Shown here: positions 27,401 through 42,400 of the stretch, piece by piece
Position numbering within the stretch: position 1 is the first letter of the stretch
Layout of the letters: each line of letters begins with the position of its first letter
Source of the DNA: Amoebophrya sp. A120
Taxonomy: Eukaryota > Sar > Dinophyceae > Syndiniales > Amoebophryaceae
NCBI GenBank assembly: GCA_905178155.1
Contig: CAJINV010000018.1
Coordinates: 378,479 to 442,478 of the forward strand
Length of the DNA: 64,000 nt
Direction of reading: 5' to 3'
Notes under the pieces: generated by a model
What the model was told of the DNA's origin: nothing
Database searches by the model: none
Seen by the model: the letters and a program-made list of their open reading frames with translations, nothing else
Made by a program: the position numbers and the translations under genes

Positions 27401-30400
27401 GAATCTGTCATGCTAGGTCCTGCATTCCAGGCTGCATGGGTCATAAAAAAACTGCATGACAAATCTGGCAATCTTCCAGACCCAGACACTTTTGCATTTG
27501 ATACCAGCGGGTATTTGTCGATCACGTGGTCCGGTGGCGGCACCTGACAAAGCAGTTTCGAGTCAAATTCGTGGTTTGTTTTGTCTTTCCCCAGAAAACC
27601 GGACTTCGTGGCAAACGCACTGGTGCCCGGCAAATCGAACATGCCGTCACTGGTGCTCATCATTTCCAGCCCCGACGTGGTGTGTGTTTGCTTCCCCCAA
27701 ATGCTGCTTTTCCGCTGCGGGCTACCGTTGATCCTTTCCGCAGACACGTAGACCCCACGGGCGGCCAGCCCGATACCGAATATGGCGTTCTCAAACGTTA
27801 CACTCTCAACTTTTACATGGCTTCGTAATGCAAGAATGGCAAAAGTCAAAGGGGTGACCTTTCTCGTCTTACATGACAGATTTGGCGCAGATTCCCAGCC
27901 TGTTTGGCTCTTCGAGAACCTGTCATGCGAAGCAGCTTGATCGTGTCGATTCTGATATGTGATTTTGCATGACAAATCATGTAACAGTTGAGAATGTAAC
28001 ACTTGAGAGCGCCATACCGAACTCCGGCGGGTTTTCAGACAGGAATTTTTCGGAAGCCAGTTTCTGCGACAAATATTGAGGCGTTGTACTAGCATGAGCG
28101 GTCTTGTCTTGCAGGTTTAGCATGAAGTCCTCGTCGTCTCTTACATTTTGCTTGTACAACGGCTGCCAGTCTCGTTTGTTCAAACCGTGGACCTTATCAC
28201 ACAGAAAAGCAGGCAGGTCATATTGTCATATTTGTAGTGCAAAAACAAATACAGATAGACAGAAAAATCTGTCATGGGCGGCCCCACTGCGTTCTCTTTA
28301 GGATATGCAATTTAGAGTTTTTGTTTTTTGGGTGCTTATTTTTGCATATACGATTTATCACCTACCTCTTTTTTTGTGTGTGATAGACCTTGGGCAAGTA
28401 CTTCGTCGCCGTACTATCGGATCCGACTGGAAGTTGATTTTCTTTTAGTTTTGATGACACAGGCGGGGAGTCGGTAATTCGTTCGTATTCCTTCATTTTC
28501 TTCTCCGCGTTCTCGACCTGTTCGCCTTTTTTCCTCGTCATAAACTGCAAGACGCTCATCAGCAAATCTCGCTCCTTCTTCAACCTGCCTAGTTCGATCT
28601 CGTCCACATTCACATCTTCATACCGCTCCAAGTAGTCGTCCAGCCGCTCCACGCGTTTCTTGAAAACGTGCCGGAGGTACTGTCAAATGCAAAAGTGTCT
28701 GGGTCTGGAAGAATGCAGACTTGTCATGCATATTTTGTATGATGACTGATGCCTCCAATGCATGATCTAGCAACACAGATTTTTAGAGGGCTTCCTAATG
28801 CCTATTTCGCATGAGAAATGCCCTCTCAGCGTAACACAAACTGGAGTCCTGTTGCTGGTCATGCAATACAGATTTTTTTGGAATCCAAAGAAAGCATTAC
28901 AAGTTGCAATCTTCCAGTAGACCCAGACATTTTTGCAATCCATAGGTATACCTGGTTCTGCATTCGGAGCTGATACTCCTTCAATCTCGCCCCCCTCTAT
29001 CAAAGTGAAAAATCCCCCCTCCCCATATTGAAACGGAGATTTCAGTTGCTGGATTTGTGTACACAGATCAGCTCTGTCTTGCTGTGAGGCACTGCAGACA
29101 AAGCCTAAGCCTGTGTAGGTTTGTTTTGATGTAGGTGCTTAGCATAGCAGAGGCATGCCATGTAGCCGCAACAGCAAGACAAATCGCCCGCATAGGCCGT
29201 CGGATTCTTTGGATTTGCCCTCTTGCAAGAGCGACAGGATTTGTGGTCACAAATCAGCATCACAAATTTTTAGGAACATATTGTTCAATATGGGGAGGGG
29301 GGATCTTTCCTCACAATAGCCTCGGCTCCTGCACGATGGTCCGGACGAGATTGTGCTGCGGCTTGAACTATGCACTGCAAATATGTCTGAGTCTGGAAAC
29401 TTGTGATGCAAGTCAGTCAATAACAAATGCACTGTAATTATGCGCCGCCAAGCATGACAAGTTTTCTCGTGCTTCTGTGTTCTTGCGTATTCCACATGAC
29501 AGGCGAGAGAAACTGTTTGTGGTCAACACGCAACACAGATTTAAGGGCCATGCCAGATCAGCATGTGAAATTTCGCAACCCACCTCCAGACCCAGATCGA
29601 TGTTTGCATTTCATATGAACAAGTTGTGGTCAGTCAAACCACTCAGGTCGAAGCTTGTGTATCCTGAGCAAAAATGTCTCCACCCAGAGTTGTCATGCAA
29701 TTTTGCAGCTACAGGAAGATTTGTAATGCGCATCCCCATGAGAGACATTTCCAGTCACGTTTTGCACTTTGTAATGCTGTCGACAGGATGAGTAGATGGA
29801 TTGGTGTTGCGGCTGTACTTGCTCGCCCGCACTACGATACAGAGACGAACTTGTCATGCTTGACCCCCAAAACTTCTGGATTTGTGTTGCGAGATATCGC
29901 CCATCTTGACTCTGGTGTGGGGACGTTTTTACATAGGATATTGTGGTCGCCAAATTTACGTGTGCTGCCGCCGTGAAACGCGGAAAAATGGTGCTCGGAA
30001 CAGCTACAGGCGACTGCTTTTGCTGCCCACCTGCAGCAGATGAAACAGGAGCACTCCGCTGCGCGAGCGGGACGCTGAGTAACCGCCAGAAGTCGTTTTT
30101 CACACCAGGAAGTAAACCACTACCGCCGGGCTTTGCTTGTTCGGCTGAAGCTGCTGCGCCGGCTCCTTGCGGCAGCGCTGCCGGCTGGCCAGCTCCTGCC
30201 AACCGCGCTTCTTCCTCTGCGATCAATGGTTTCATCTGCCGCTCTAGGTAATATGCATTGCAAATATGTCTGGGTCTGGAAGATTCTGAGACTTGGTTGG
30301 TTGGTTGGTTGGGTAGCGCCTGTCGCCGGTGCAGGTCCCGCCCTCCATCGATTGCGATCCGGAGTAGCCGGAACACAAGGCCCTAGTGGCGCAATCGATC

Positions 30401-33400
30401 GACGAAGCCCTATGCACGTTTTGCATGAGCCATGATGCACGTTTTGCATGAGCCATGATGTCTGTGATGCATGCCCTAGCATCACAGATGTTTTGAGGGC
30501 ATCTTGATGCCTATGTATTCCGCATGGCAAATGCCCTCTCCGCGTAGCAAAAATCGCATTCCCTTTGCTGCTCATACAATACAGATTTTTTTGGAATCCA
30601 AATGCAGCATCACAAGTTGCATTCTTCCAGAGCCAGACATTTTTGCATTTGATAAATAAAGCGGGTCGACCAACTGAACTGTGCTGTAAGCCTTGTCAAA
30701 CAAACCACCGAAGGAATTCACGCAGGCTGGCGCCGCTTTGGACCCGTTTTCGATCGGGCGGCTGGTGATGTATGCAGTGGAAACAAATATGTCTGGGTCT
30801 GGAAGAGTCACGCTGTTTTTGCATGACACAGAAGGTCTGGCATGGAGGATCTAGCATCACAGGTCTCGAGAAGCTTCCGCAATGCCGAATTCGCATGACA
30901 AATCCCCCATTTTGCTGGTAGAAAGTGGGCAGCTTTTGCTATCAATCTATGCATGAGAGATTTTTCTGTGTTCTGAAATGCGCATCACAAGTTTGTGTTC
31001 TTCCAGACCCAGACATTTTTGCACTCCATATAATGTGCTTTGCGATCAGCGGCTCCTGCTCCATGATATGAATTGCAAAAGCATCTTCGCACTAGTGGTA
31101 ATTGCATTACAAATTACCTCAGTATGAAAAACGGAACTTGTGATGCTGTTTTATCTTGGGATGGAGATTTGTGATGCACAATTGCAATTACTACGAGTGC
31201 CATACGTTTGCAATGCATACATGATCGCCCTCGCGAACTGTTGCAGCACCTCCTTCACATCGGTCAAATACGCGATGGGGGCGTAGTTCGTCGTCTCCTC
31301 AGTGACGGTCGAAACCGCAGCGTCACCTCCAGTGCCCCCAGGTTGTAGTTGCTCCCCAGAAGCTCCACCTCCTGCTGTTGCGCCACTGCCACCCGGACTA
31401 GAACCGGACAGTAGCGACGCGGCGCTTCGGGTCTGCTCCACGGATTGCTTTTGCGGAAAGAACTTGTGCCAGGTTTTGTCCTTGTCCAAAACTTTCTGCC
31501 AGCAGGGCAACTCTCCTATGAACGCCTCAGGTTGGAAATCCTCAGAGTGGAAATAGTTTGTGATGCAGAAAAGCATTCCAGTTGAAGCGCCACTTCTAGG
31601 CGGCGCATGACAAATTTCCCGGGCAGCACGCAAAGCATGCCTGTCATGCTCGTCAACGCAAAGGGGTGCCCAATCCTCGTGCTAATCAGCACTCCTATTC
31701 TCAAACCCGTAGCAGGACAGTTGTCGGCTTCCATTGCGGCCTCTGCAATACAGTCTTTTTTGCGTCGCATTTCATGCATCACAAATTATTTCCACGTTGA
31801 GGATTTCCATTCTGAGGCGTTCATATCTCCCTCCACAGCGTCGGCCGCGGCGGCCCCCAGTTTTACTTCGTGCATACCGAAAAATAACAGCCGGAGGTTA
31901 TTGAGATGAAAAATCCCCCCTCCCCATACTGGAAAGGTATGTTTCTAAAAATTTGCGCTGCTGATTTGTGGCCACAGATCCTGTCTCTCTTGCAAGAAGA
32001 CAACTCCACAGGCACAGGCTCTGCCGCATTATGCAAGCGGTTTGTGATGCTGTTGCGCCTACAGCGTAGACGTTTCTCATGCTAAGTGCCTAGGCCAAAA
32101 CCTCTCCACTCAGGCTTGGCAGGAGCCTGCAGTCCTCTACTGCAAGACAAACCTGATTTGTATACGCAAATCCAGCATCAGAAACTTCCGTTTGATATGG
32201 GGAGGGGGGATTTTTCCTTTTGATAGAGGTAGTTGTTCAGAGAAGCAGCGGTTTCGATCGCTTTGCTGCCCATCGGATTGTTATGCCCAGAAGTCCCCCT
32301 CGGATTCCTATTCGGTTCCTTCGCGCAGGCCTGGCCGATTTGCTCCAGTTTCACTTTGGATGCGATGACGTATTGGTGGAACCATTTCAGAAGAAACTCG
32401 TCCGTGATCAATTTCGTCAAGTCTTCATTTCTCGTATTTTCGAAAGATCCCCGTCGCTCGTCCAGCACATACCGGATGAAATGCGATCCGATGGTACTGT
32501 CTTCGAAGCTTGCGCGGAAGCTGTTTCGCCGCACTTCGTCCATCCAACTGAAGCCGAAGATGCTCGCAACCAAGACATATCAAATGCAAAAATGTCTGGG
32601 TCTGGAAGGTTGCAACTTGTCATGCTGGATTTGGATTCCACAATAAATCTGTACTGCATGAACAGCAAAAGAGGCCCAGTTTCTACTGCCGCGGTGAGAG
32701 GGCATTTCTCATGCAGTATAGGCATCAGGAAGCCCTCGCAAAATCTGTGATGCTGGAGCATGCATCACAGACATCAGGAGTCATGCAAAATGTGCATGAC
32801 AAACCTTGCACTATTCCAGACCCAGACATTTTTGCATTTGGTAAGACCTTCGCAGCGGAGCTCTGCTCGATTTGCTTCGCCGCGTCGCTCTGAAAGTCGG
32901 ACAAAAGCTCCTCGTAGGCTACGTGGCTCTGGATCCTCTCGTGCACGGAGACGGACTGGTCCTCACAGACAAACAGCCCATCGATGTGATCATTCCTGTA
33001 TTGGGGTGAATCCGGCCTCAAGGTCGTGCGTATCCTGAGTAAGAGCGTCCCCATACCAGAGTCAAGATGGAAAATCTGCTAGACAAATCAGGCAACTTTG
33101 GTTGGTTCGCATGACAAGTTTGTCCTCGTAGTGTAATCCTATTTAGGTAGTTCAGCAGCATCACAGATCTAGCATATCATGCAATTTAAATTTATAGCAT
33201 CACAAATTCCAAAACACCACTAGAAAATGCTTCTCATGTGGCTTCGCATGAGAGACTTTTTTGGCATGCAGATTTGCATGACAACGCTGGGGTGGGGATG
33301 TTTTTACTCAGAATAGTGCTTCCTGGTTGATCATCTCCCGCATACGGGTTCTGCAGGGGCTTGCACCGTATCCTGTGCAAAAGTATCGTATTCGGATAAA

Positions 33401-36400
33401 TGCAAGCCTTGCATTACAAATATTTTTCTTAAGGTAAATCAGCATGACAAATTTCATTTCTCATGCTGAGGAAATTTGTAATGCATTTATACGAGTACGA
33501 TGCTTTTGCAGTTCATACACCGGCCGTTGGTCGCGACATCGAGAATGTTGGTGAAGGTCCGCTGCACATTAACTACGCCGTCTTGCAGGTAAAGCGACCC
33601 TCTGGTCGGGCAAACCGCCAAAGCGGAGGCGTATCACATAGAAAAAAGCCGGCGGGGCATATTTGTAATGCAAAAATAAATACACAAAAAAATCTGTATT
33701 GCATATCCGAAACAGCATGCTATGAGGCCGCCCATGACAGATTTGTCTGTGTATCTATTTTTGCATTACAAATATGCCCTGCCAGCTTTTTTCTGTGGGA
33801 TAAGGCGATGGCGATACCGGGACTGGCTTCGGGGCGGCGTTTCGGGCCGCCAGTTGTGGTATCAAATGTAAAAATGTCTGGGTCTGGAAGGCGGCAGCTT
33901 GTCATGGTAAATCTGAAGCATGCAAAAATCTGTGTTGCATGAGTGCCAAAAGCTGTCCACTTTTGACCAAGCTGGAAGGGAGTTTCTCATGCAGGTGAGG
34001 CATGGCAGAGACCTCGCAGAGCCTGTCATGCTAAGTCCCGCATTCCAGACCTCATGGGTCATGGAAAATCTGCAAGTTTGAACTTTTCCAGACCCAGACA
34101 TTTTTACAATCCATATGTGGTTTCCTGGAGCATCTCATCGAACAACCGGTCGGCACGCTGCACAAAGGTTTCATCCGAGTTCGTTAGATTCGGTTTGTAA
34201 TAGGAATACCACATCCGCGAAAGCAAATACCGGTCCGAGATTCGACGCATTGGAATCACGAGCGACGGGTTTGTCGCATAAAGAGCTGCGGACTTGCTCC
34301 TCGATCCAAGCAGGACCAAAGTCTCCGGGTCGGTCACTGGATTTTTGTTCACCATTTCCGCATTGACGAGTAGCCTCGCCGCAGTCGTGTCGCGCGTCGC
34401 GAGCAACCGGAAGTGCCAGTCGCGGAGCATTTCCTCTAGCTGCTCGAAAGAGTCCTCCGTAGACATGGGTGGTGGCGGAAAGCGTTTTCCGATGATCTGT
34501 CTTTTCGGAATTTCATGCTCGTTTTCCCTTTTCTCCCTCGCTTGCTGCAGGACTATTTTCGCCTGTACTTCCTTTCTGTTGATCCTTTGCAAGTTCTCGT
34601 TTTCCTTCGTGACAAAGTTCAAAATATCGAAAGGAAAAATCCCCCCTCCCCATATCGAAAACGAAACTTGTGATGCTGTATTTGAGGTCACAAATCAGAT
34701 TTGTCTTGCTGGCGAGGACTGCAGGCCCATATCCGGCCTGAGTAGACAAGTTTTGGCCTGGGCGCTTAGCATGGCAGACGTCTACACTGTAGGAGCAACA
34801 GCATGACAAACCGCCTGTAGAATGTGGCGGAGCCTGTAGACTTGCCTTCATGCAATACAGCGACGATTTGTGGTCTCAAATCTGCATCACAAATTTTCAG
34901 AAGTGTTCCGGTTTGGTATGGGGAGGGGGGATTTTTCCTCACAATACAAAAGCTCATCCAGATAGTCGATCAACTTGAAAATCTTCTGCAGAGTGCCACT
35001 AGGCGTTCCGTCAGCCGCAAACTCGTGACTTACTACCCGGTCCATAAACTGGTAGTGCGGGGCTGTTTGCGACACCAGGTCGAAATGCCTTTTCAGAAAC
35101 CCGGTCGGACCAAGCGCAGCCTTCATTTCAGCGAGGATATTGAGGTAAACGTTTTCCAGCTCCGGGTAGTGTGCTTCCAGCACTCCTGCGCCGTGCTCTC
35201 CAGCAGCAGCACTAGTGTCAACATCTCTTTGATCGCAAGAAAAAAGTGTTACAGTTACACATTGTGTTGCAGGAGCCGCAAGACAGACAACCTTTGTCAT
35301 GCAGGAAATGCTTGCGAGGTTCGTTTTCTACATATTTTCCCTTATGATCTTTGCATTACAAGTTTTCTCTGCCACACAGAGAAAATCTGTGATGCAGAAA
35401 CTCCAACAAATGTGTAACTGTAACACTTTTTTCTTGTGATATCTTTGATCGAATGGCAACCTCGTGAATGGGTTTAGAATCTCTACCGCATCGTCTTTGC
35501 TGAACTGATATCAAATGTGAAAATGTCTGGGTCTGGAAGAATGCGTGATTTGTCATGCAGCTTTTCCATGACCCATGAAGCCTGGAATGCAGGACCTAGC
35601 ATGACAGATTCTGCGCAATCTCTCTCATGCCTTTCCTGCATGAGAAACTCCCTCCCGACTTGGTCAAAACTGGACGACTTTTGGTAATCATGCAACACAG
35701 ATTTTTGCATGCTTCAGATATAGCATGACAAGTTGCATTCTTCCAGACCCAGACACTTTTACATTTGATAACTGAAAAACTCCCTGGCTCCTCGCCAAAG
35801 CCGTCAGCTCCGGGTTGGTTTGGAACTCCATCTCCGCTCGATTTTTCACCCGGACCGCCGTCTTCAACATCAGGTGCTCTGCGCCCTTGTAGATCTGTTT
35901 ATCAAGCTGGTTTGAGCTAATAGGCATTGCGTCCTGCAGTCCGCGAGTGCCAATCCAGGGGGAAGCGGGGCCTCCTGTTTCGCCACCAGCACTTGATGCT
36001 TTCTCTTCGGCGGCCGCAGCATCCTGCAACCTCCGCGGCACCATCCCCAGCGGGTTTGGCTTCGCAATGTCAAGTATCAAATGTAAAAATGTCTGGGTCT
36101 GGAAGATTGCAACTTGTCATGCTAAATCTGCAGCATGCAAAAATCTGTGTTGCATGATTACCAAAAGTCGTCCAGTTTTGACTAAGTCGGGAGGTAGTTT
36201 CTCATGCAGGATAGGCATTAGAAAGGTCTCGCAGAATCTGTCATGCGAGGTCCTGCATTCCAGACCTCATGGGTCATGGAAAAGCAGCATCACAAATCGC
36301 GCACTCTTCCAGACCCAGACATTTTTACATTTGATATCAAGAGCATCCTCTGTAGCCGCGTAGCCCGCCGGATCGTTTTTGTACAAGAGGATCTTAAAGG

Positions 36401-39400
36401 TCTGCAAGTCCGTGCCCCGCCGTTCCTCCGCCCTGTTGTTCCACAAAAGCTCTCGAACCAGATTCTCCGGCTGCACCAGAATCTCTGCGGCAGGTTTGTC
36501 CGCGGACGTTTTGGCCGTCGGCGACTGGACCAGGACGTGGAAGAGCGACTTGTGGAACTCAGGAGACTGGAGAAGTTCTTGTTGCTCTCTAGTACTTCTA
36601 GAAGCAGGTTGCTGTCCTCTCGCTGGCGATGTTGCAACCAATTTCTCCGGATGCAGAATTTCTTTCACCAGTTTCTCGTACTTTTCATTCTGGTATTCGT
36701 TTTGATCTTGACGAAAAACCATCCTGTGCAAAACTATCGTACTCGTATTGCAATCATGCATAATACAAATCTTTTGATTACGGTAAATCCGCATTACAAA
36801 TTTTATTTCATCTCATGCTGCGGAAGTTTGTAATGCATGTATACGAGTACGATACTTTTGCAGTTCATAAAAACCCCAACTAAACCGTATAACCCGCTCA
36901 GGTGTTACAATCTCAAACGTTACAATAGAATTTGGAAACCTGTGATGCAAGAGCGCATGATCTAGCCAACTCTCATAGGATTGCGCATGACAAGTTCTAG
37001 AGTCCTAATCCGCACTACAATCTGGCGAAATTTGTATTGCAGAAAGTGGAATGCTGTCTGAGTCTGTCATACTCATCATGCAACACAAATGCCAGATTCT
37101 ATTGTAACGTTTGAGATTGTAACATCTGAGCAGGTTATAAACCGCAGAACGACGGCTTGGTAGTAGCTGTACCTCGTGGGGAAGTGGTTGTAGTAGCAGG
37201 GGCATCAAATGTAAAAATGTCTGGGTCTGGAAGAATGCAAGATTTGTGATGCAGGTTTTCCATGACCCACGAGGTCTGGAATGCGAGACCCAGCATGACA
37301 GATTCTTTGAGGTCTCTATCATGNNNNNNNNNNNNNNNNNNNNNNNNNNNNNNNNNNNNNNNNNNNNNNNNNNNNNNNNNNNNNNNNNNNNNNNNNNNNN
37401 NNNNNNNNNNNNNNNNNNNNNNNNNNNNNNNNNNNNNNNNNNNNNNNNNNNNNNNNNNNNNNNNNNNNNNNNNNNNNNNNNNNNNNNNNNNNNNNNNNNN
37501 NNNNNNNNNNNNNNNNNNNNNNNNNNNNNNNNNNNNNNNNNNNNNNNNNNNNNNNNNNNNNNNNNNNNNNNNNNNNNNNNNNNNNNNNNNNNNNNNNNNN
37601 NNNNNNNNNNNNNNNNNNNNNNNNNNNNNNNNNNNNNNNNNNNNNNNNNNNNNNNNNNNNNNNNNNNNNNNNNNNNNNNNNNNNNNNNNNNNNNNNNNNN
37701 NNNNNNNNNNNNNNNNNNNNNNNNNNNNNNNNNNNNNNNNNNNNNNNNNNNNNNNNNNNNNNNNNNNNNNNNNNNNNNNNNNNNNNNNNNNNNNNNNNNN
37801 NNNNNNNNNNNNNNNNNNNNNNNNNNNNNNNNNNNNNNNNNNNNNNNNNNNNNNNNNNNNNNNNNNNNNNNNNNNNNNNNNNNNNNNNNNNNNNNNNNNN
37901 NNNNNNNNNNNNNNNNNNNNNNNNNNNNNNNNNNNNNNNNNNNNNNNNNNNNNNNNNNNNNNNNNNNNNNNNNNNNNNNNNNNNNNNNNNNNNNNNNNNN
38001 NNNNNNNNNNNNNNNNNNNNNNNNNNNNNNNNNNNNNNNNNNNNNNNNNNNNNNNNNNNNNNNNATTTGTGATGCTGTGAACAGGATGAGCAGATGAATC
38101 TGTGATGCGGCTGCACTTGCTAACCTGCACTACACTGCAGAGTGCAACTTGTCATGCGTGACTCACAAAATCTCCTAGGTTTGTGTTGCAAAATCCCCAT
38201 CCTGACTCTGGTGTGGGTACGTTTTTACTCAGGATACAGCAACGTGTTTCTTCAAAGTTTTCGGTAAGTAATCCTTCCGACGGAGAATTTGGATCGGGAA
38301 CAGTGGCATCTCCGGAATCGCGTTGTCATAGGAAGTGAACCGGAGGAATTTTTCCAAAACCTGTCTGTTCGTGATGACTTGGAGCTTTTTCGGTTGTTCC
38401 CTGTGTTCCACCTTCTCCCACTGCGGCCCCGTCGGAGCAGAGGTAGAACCTCCGACCGACAAAGAGCCTGCAATTCCTCTTTCCCGCAGCTGTGACACGG
38501 ACTTGTTGCTTTCTTTCAGAAAACTATTACTCGGCTCGAGCAAGCAGCCCATGTTATGGATTGCAAATATGTCTGGGTGTGGAAGGTGGCAACTTGTCAT
38601 GGTAAATCTGAAGCATGCAAACATCTGTGTTGCATGAGTGCCAAAAGCTGTCCACGACTTTTGACCAAGTTGGGAGGTGGGAGTTTCTCATGCAAGATAG
38701 GCATGGCAGAGACATTATCGCAGAGTCTGTCATGCTAGGTCCCGCATTCCAGACCTCAGGGGTTATGGAAAATAAGCATGACAAGTTTACACTCTTTCAG
38801 ACCCAGACATTTTTGCACTTGATACATGTTGATCGTGTGCAAAATGTGGATCGTGTCGCCCTCTTTCAAACCTGCCTTTTTCGCCCAGCCATCGAAGTCG
38901 GACACTTTTGTGGTTTGTTGCTCTTTCAACTTCTTGATCAGAATCCGCCCGTGGTGCTGCGAGAAAAAGTCCTCCAACTCGGGCTTCTGACCCGCGATGT
39001 TCGCGATCTTTGGGCTGATACTGATATCGCCGTAGAGCTTCTGCAAATTCTCCTTGGTCGGCTCTTGAATTCCGTGAATTTGCTGGTCTAGGGAAAAGCT
39101 CGTGCCGAAATCGGATACAAACTCAAAGTATCAAGTGCAAAAATGTCTGGGTCTGGTGGAAGAGTGCCAGACTTGTCACACAGGTTTTCCATGACCCATG
39201 AGGTCTGGTATGTAGGACATAGCATGACAGATTCTGTGAGAGTTCTTTCAGGCCTATCCTGCATGAGAAACTGCCTCTCGATTAGGTCAAAAGTGGACAG
39301 CTTTTGGTAGTCATGCAACACAGATCTTTACATGATTCAGATTTAACATGACAAGTTGCTATTCTTCCAAACCCAGACATTTTTGCATTTGATACGAAGT

Positions 39401-42400
39401 CCTCAATTCCGAGGCCAGACAGAAGCTCCGGACCGCTGATAGAAGTACTTCCCGGGTTGGTATGAAATGCAAATATGTCTGGGTCTGGAACAATGCAAGA
39501 CTTGTCATGCAGATTTTTCATGACCCATGATGCCTGTAATGCATCACCTAGCATCACAGATTTTTAGAGGACTTCCTAATGCCTAGTCCGCATCAGAAAT
39601 GCCCTCTCCATGTAGCACAAACTGGACCACTCTTGCTGATCATGCAACACAGATTTTCTTTGAATGCAGAGACAGCATTACAAGTTGCAACCTTCCAGAC
39701 CTGGACACATTAGCAATGCATAGTTGGTCATCTGTCTTGTGAAATCATAGGTCAACACGTCGAACTGTTTCTTGAATTCCTCTATCGCAAGAAAAAAGTG
39801 TTACAGTCACACATTGTGTTGCAGGCCAAGCAAGACAGACCAGCTCTGTAATGCCGGATACGCATAGAGGCCTCGTTTCATAGGTGTTTTCCCGTAGGAT
39901 TTCTGCATTACAAGTTTTCTCTCTCATGCTGAGAAATTTGTGTTGCTGAATTGACTACAAATGTGTAACTGTAACACTTTTTTCCTGGGATATCCTCGTC
40001 GTAATTCTTACTGTTCTTCATCAAATCTGTCAAAAGACACCGGTTCCCGAACCGGTTTATTTCGGAATTTATCAAATGTAAAAATGTCTGGGTCTGGAAG
40101 ATTGCATGGTGGTCATGCTTGTCTGGCATGACTCTTAAATCTGTCATGCACGTTGCCCAAGAGCAGCGTTTTTCTGTCATGCGGAGACGCAATTTGTCAT
40201 GCAGAATAGGCAACACCCACAAGCTCAGAAATTTGTCATGCTGAGCCAGCACTTGAGGCCTCCTCATGCTACGCCACTCAGCATCACAAGTTTCCAGACC
40301 CAGACACTTTTACATTTGATAGAATTTTTATCCTTGTATTCCTCCAACCCAATCTCGAACTTCTCGAGCTTCTTGTATGGAAGTGTCAGAATCGAAATTG
40401 ACAAAATCGAAAAATTTGTGATGCAGAAAATCGATACCAGTTGGCTCCTCAGTTTGTAAGTGGCGCATGACAAATTTCGGGAGCACTCAAATCCAGTCTG
40501 TCAAGCTGTTTGGGCAAAGAAGACTGCTCCTGTCATGCTACTGTGGCAGCACATTGCATACCCCTAAATAGGCTCACAATCGGTCTCGTTTGCCTGCTCC
40601 CCAATACAGGCCTCCAGTGCCCTACATTTTACGCATCACAAATTTTTCGACTTTGTCGATTTCGATCCTGACAGTTCCATATCTTGTTGACTTCAACTTC
40701 GTTGTTCTTATTCTCCAACAAAAGGCTTTCGCGCGCGCTTTTGCTCATGAGGGCCAAGGGGAGCTTCTTGTAATTCGTACTGTGGTTCCAAATGGAGGAA
40801 TAGGAAATTTGCTCCCCGGGAACGCCAGCTTTGCCGGGGCCGGTCTGCTTCAGCGTTACGGTCTATGAGGGTGCACAACTCCCCCTCCCCCTCAGTTGTA
40901 TGGCGTGAACAGCAATACAAACACCAATACAGGTGGATGCTGTGCATGACAAGTTCATGCACTCAGTATAGTATTGTTTGGGCTTCCTAAATTTGTAATG
41001 CAAACAGTGCCAGCACAAGGCAGCAAATGGGTTTGAGAATTTGCATGACAAATGAGCAGCCAGGGGGAGGGGCGTTGTGCAGTGTCATACGGTCTGTTTG
41101 CTAGTCCAGACCGCACTGTCCGGGTGGCGCCACCCGAGCTCGGCTATAACCTGCTCAGGTGTTACAATCCCAAGCGTTACAATAGAGTCTGGAATTTGTG
41201 TTGCAAGAAGTGCATTATCTAGCCAACTCTCATAGGATTGCGCATGACAATCTGCGGAGTCCCAATCCGCACTACAATCTGGCGAAATTTGTATTGCAGA
41301 AAACGGAATGCTGTCCGAGTCTGTCATGCTCATCATGCAATACAAAACCCAGATTCGATTGTAACACTTGAGATTGGAACGTTAGACGAGGTCATATCGG
41401 CGAGAACCAGTTTCTCTTGCCAGGCGTCAGTCTTTTGCGGCTTTTCCGCGTCGTTGCGCTGCTCTTCGGTAAGATACTATCAACTGCAAAAATGTCTGGG
41501 GCTGGAAGAGTCGGGGCTTGTCATGCACATTTTGCATGATTGATCTTCCGTGAGGTCTGTGATGCTGGTTCTAGCATCACTGATTTTTTGAAATAAGCTT
41601 CTTGATGCTGATTACGCATGAGAAATGCCCTGCTCTCTGCGTGCCATGAGCTGACTCCTCTTGCTGCTCGTCATGCAACACAGACATTTTTGGAATCCGC
41701 AAACAGCATTACAAGTTCCACTCTTCCAGACCCAGACATTTTTGCAATGCATACATACCCCCGCAACGCGATCTTCGTCGCCGTGGCCAGCTCCCACTGC
41801 CTATCCCACAGAAAAAAGCGGGCAGGGCATATTTGTAATGCAAAAACAAATACACAGAAAGATCTGTCATGGGTGGCCTCATAGCATGCTATTTAGGATA
41901 TGCAATACAAGTTTTTTTGTCTATTTATTTTTGCATTACAAATATGACCTGCCAGCTTTTTTCTGTGTGATACTGCCCCGGATAGCCTTTCGACTGTGCT
42001 GGAGCGGCGAGAAACTGCCGGTTTCCTTGCTGGGGCTGTTGCGGCGTCTGCGGCTGCGGCTGCAACTTCCCCATGAGGTGTTGCTTCGGAAAAAGCGGCA
42101 ACAGCTGCATGCTCTCTGCCGCAACAGCTGCATGCTCTCTTGGTTTCGAGAAAAATAGACCGAACCGCTCGCCAATGTTGGTAGGCGGTAGGTCCCCTTT
42201 GGTTTTCTTGACCAAGCCAGTGTCCGGGCAAAAATCAAATGCGCCGGGCGTAATAACCTCGTCATGAGTCACCACCCGTCCCTCCAAGGCCACTGCCAGC
42301 TTCAGCTCCTTGGAACCGTCCGGTTTCGTCCTGTACACATGTGCCTTTTCTGGCAGCTGCCCCTCGTGAGCAACAGCTGCATACGTAGTCGTATGGATTG

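Noticed and set aside
37135-38130. Long frames spanning 37.1-38.1 kb and 57.2-58.2 kb
   Set aside because: They are open only because they run through N gaps.
38825-39128. PDZ domain in the giant protein
   Set aside because: Only an LKEGDTIHIL-like turn is visible; no carboxylate-binding loop or full fold length.
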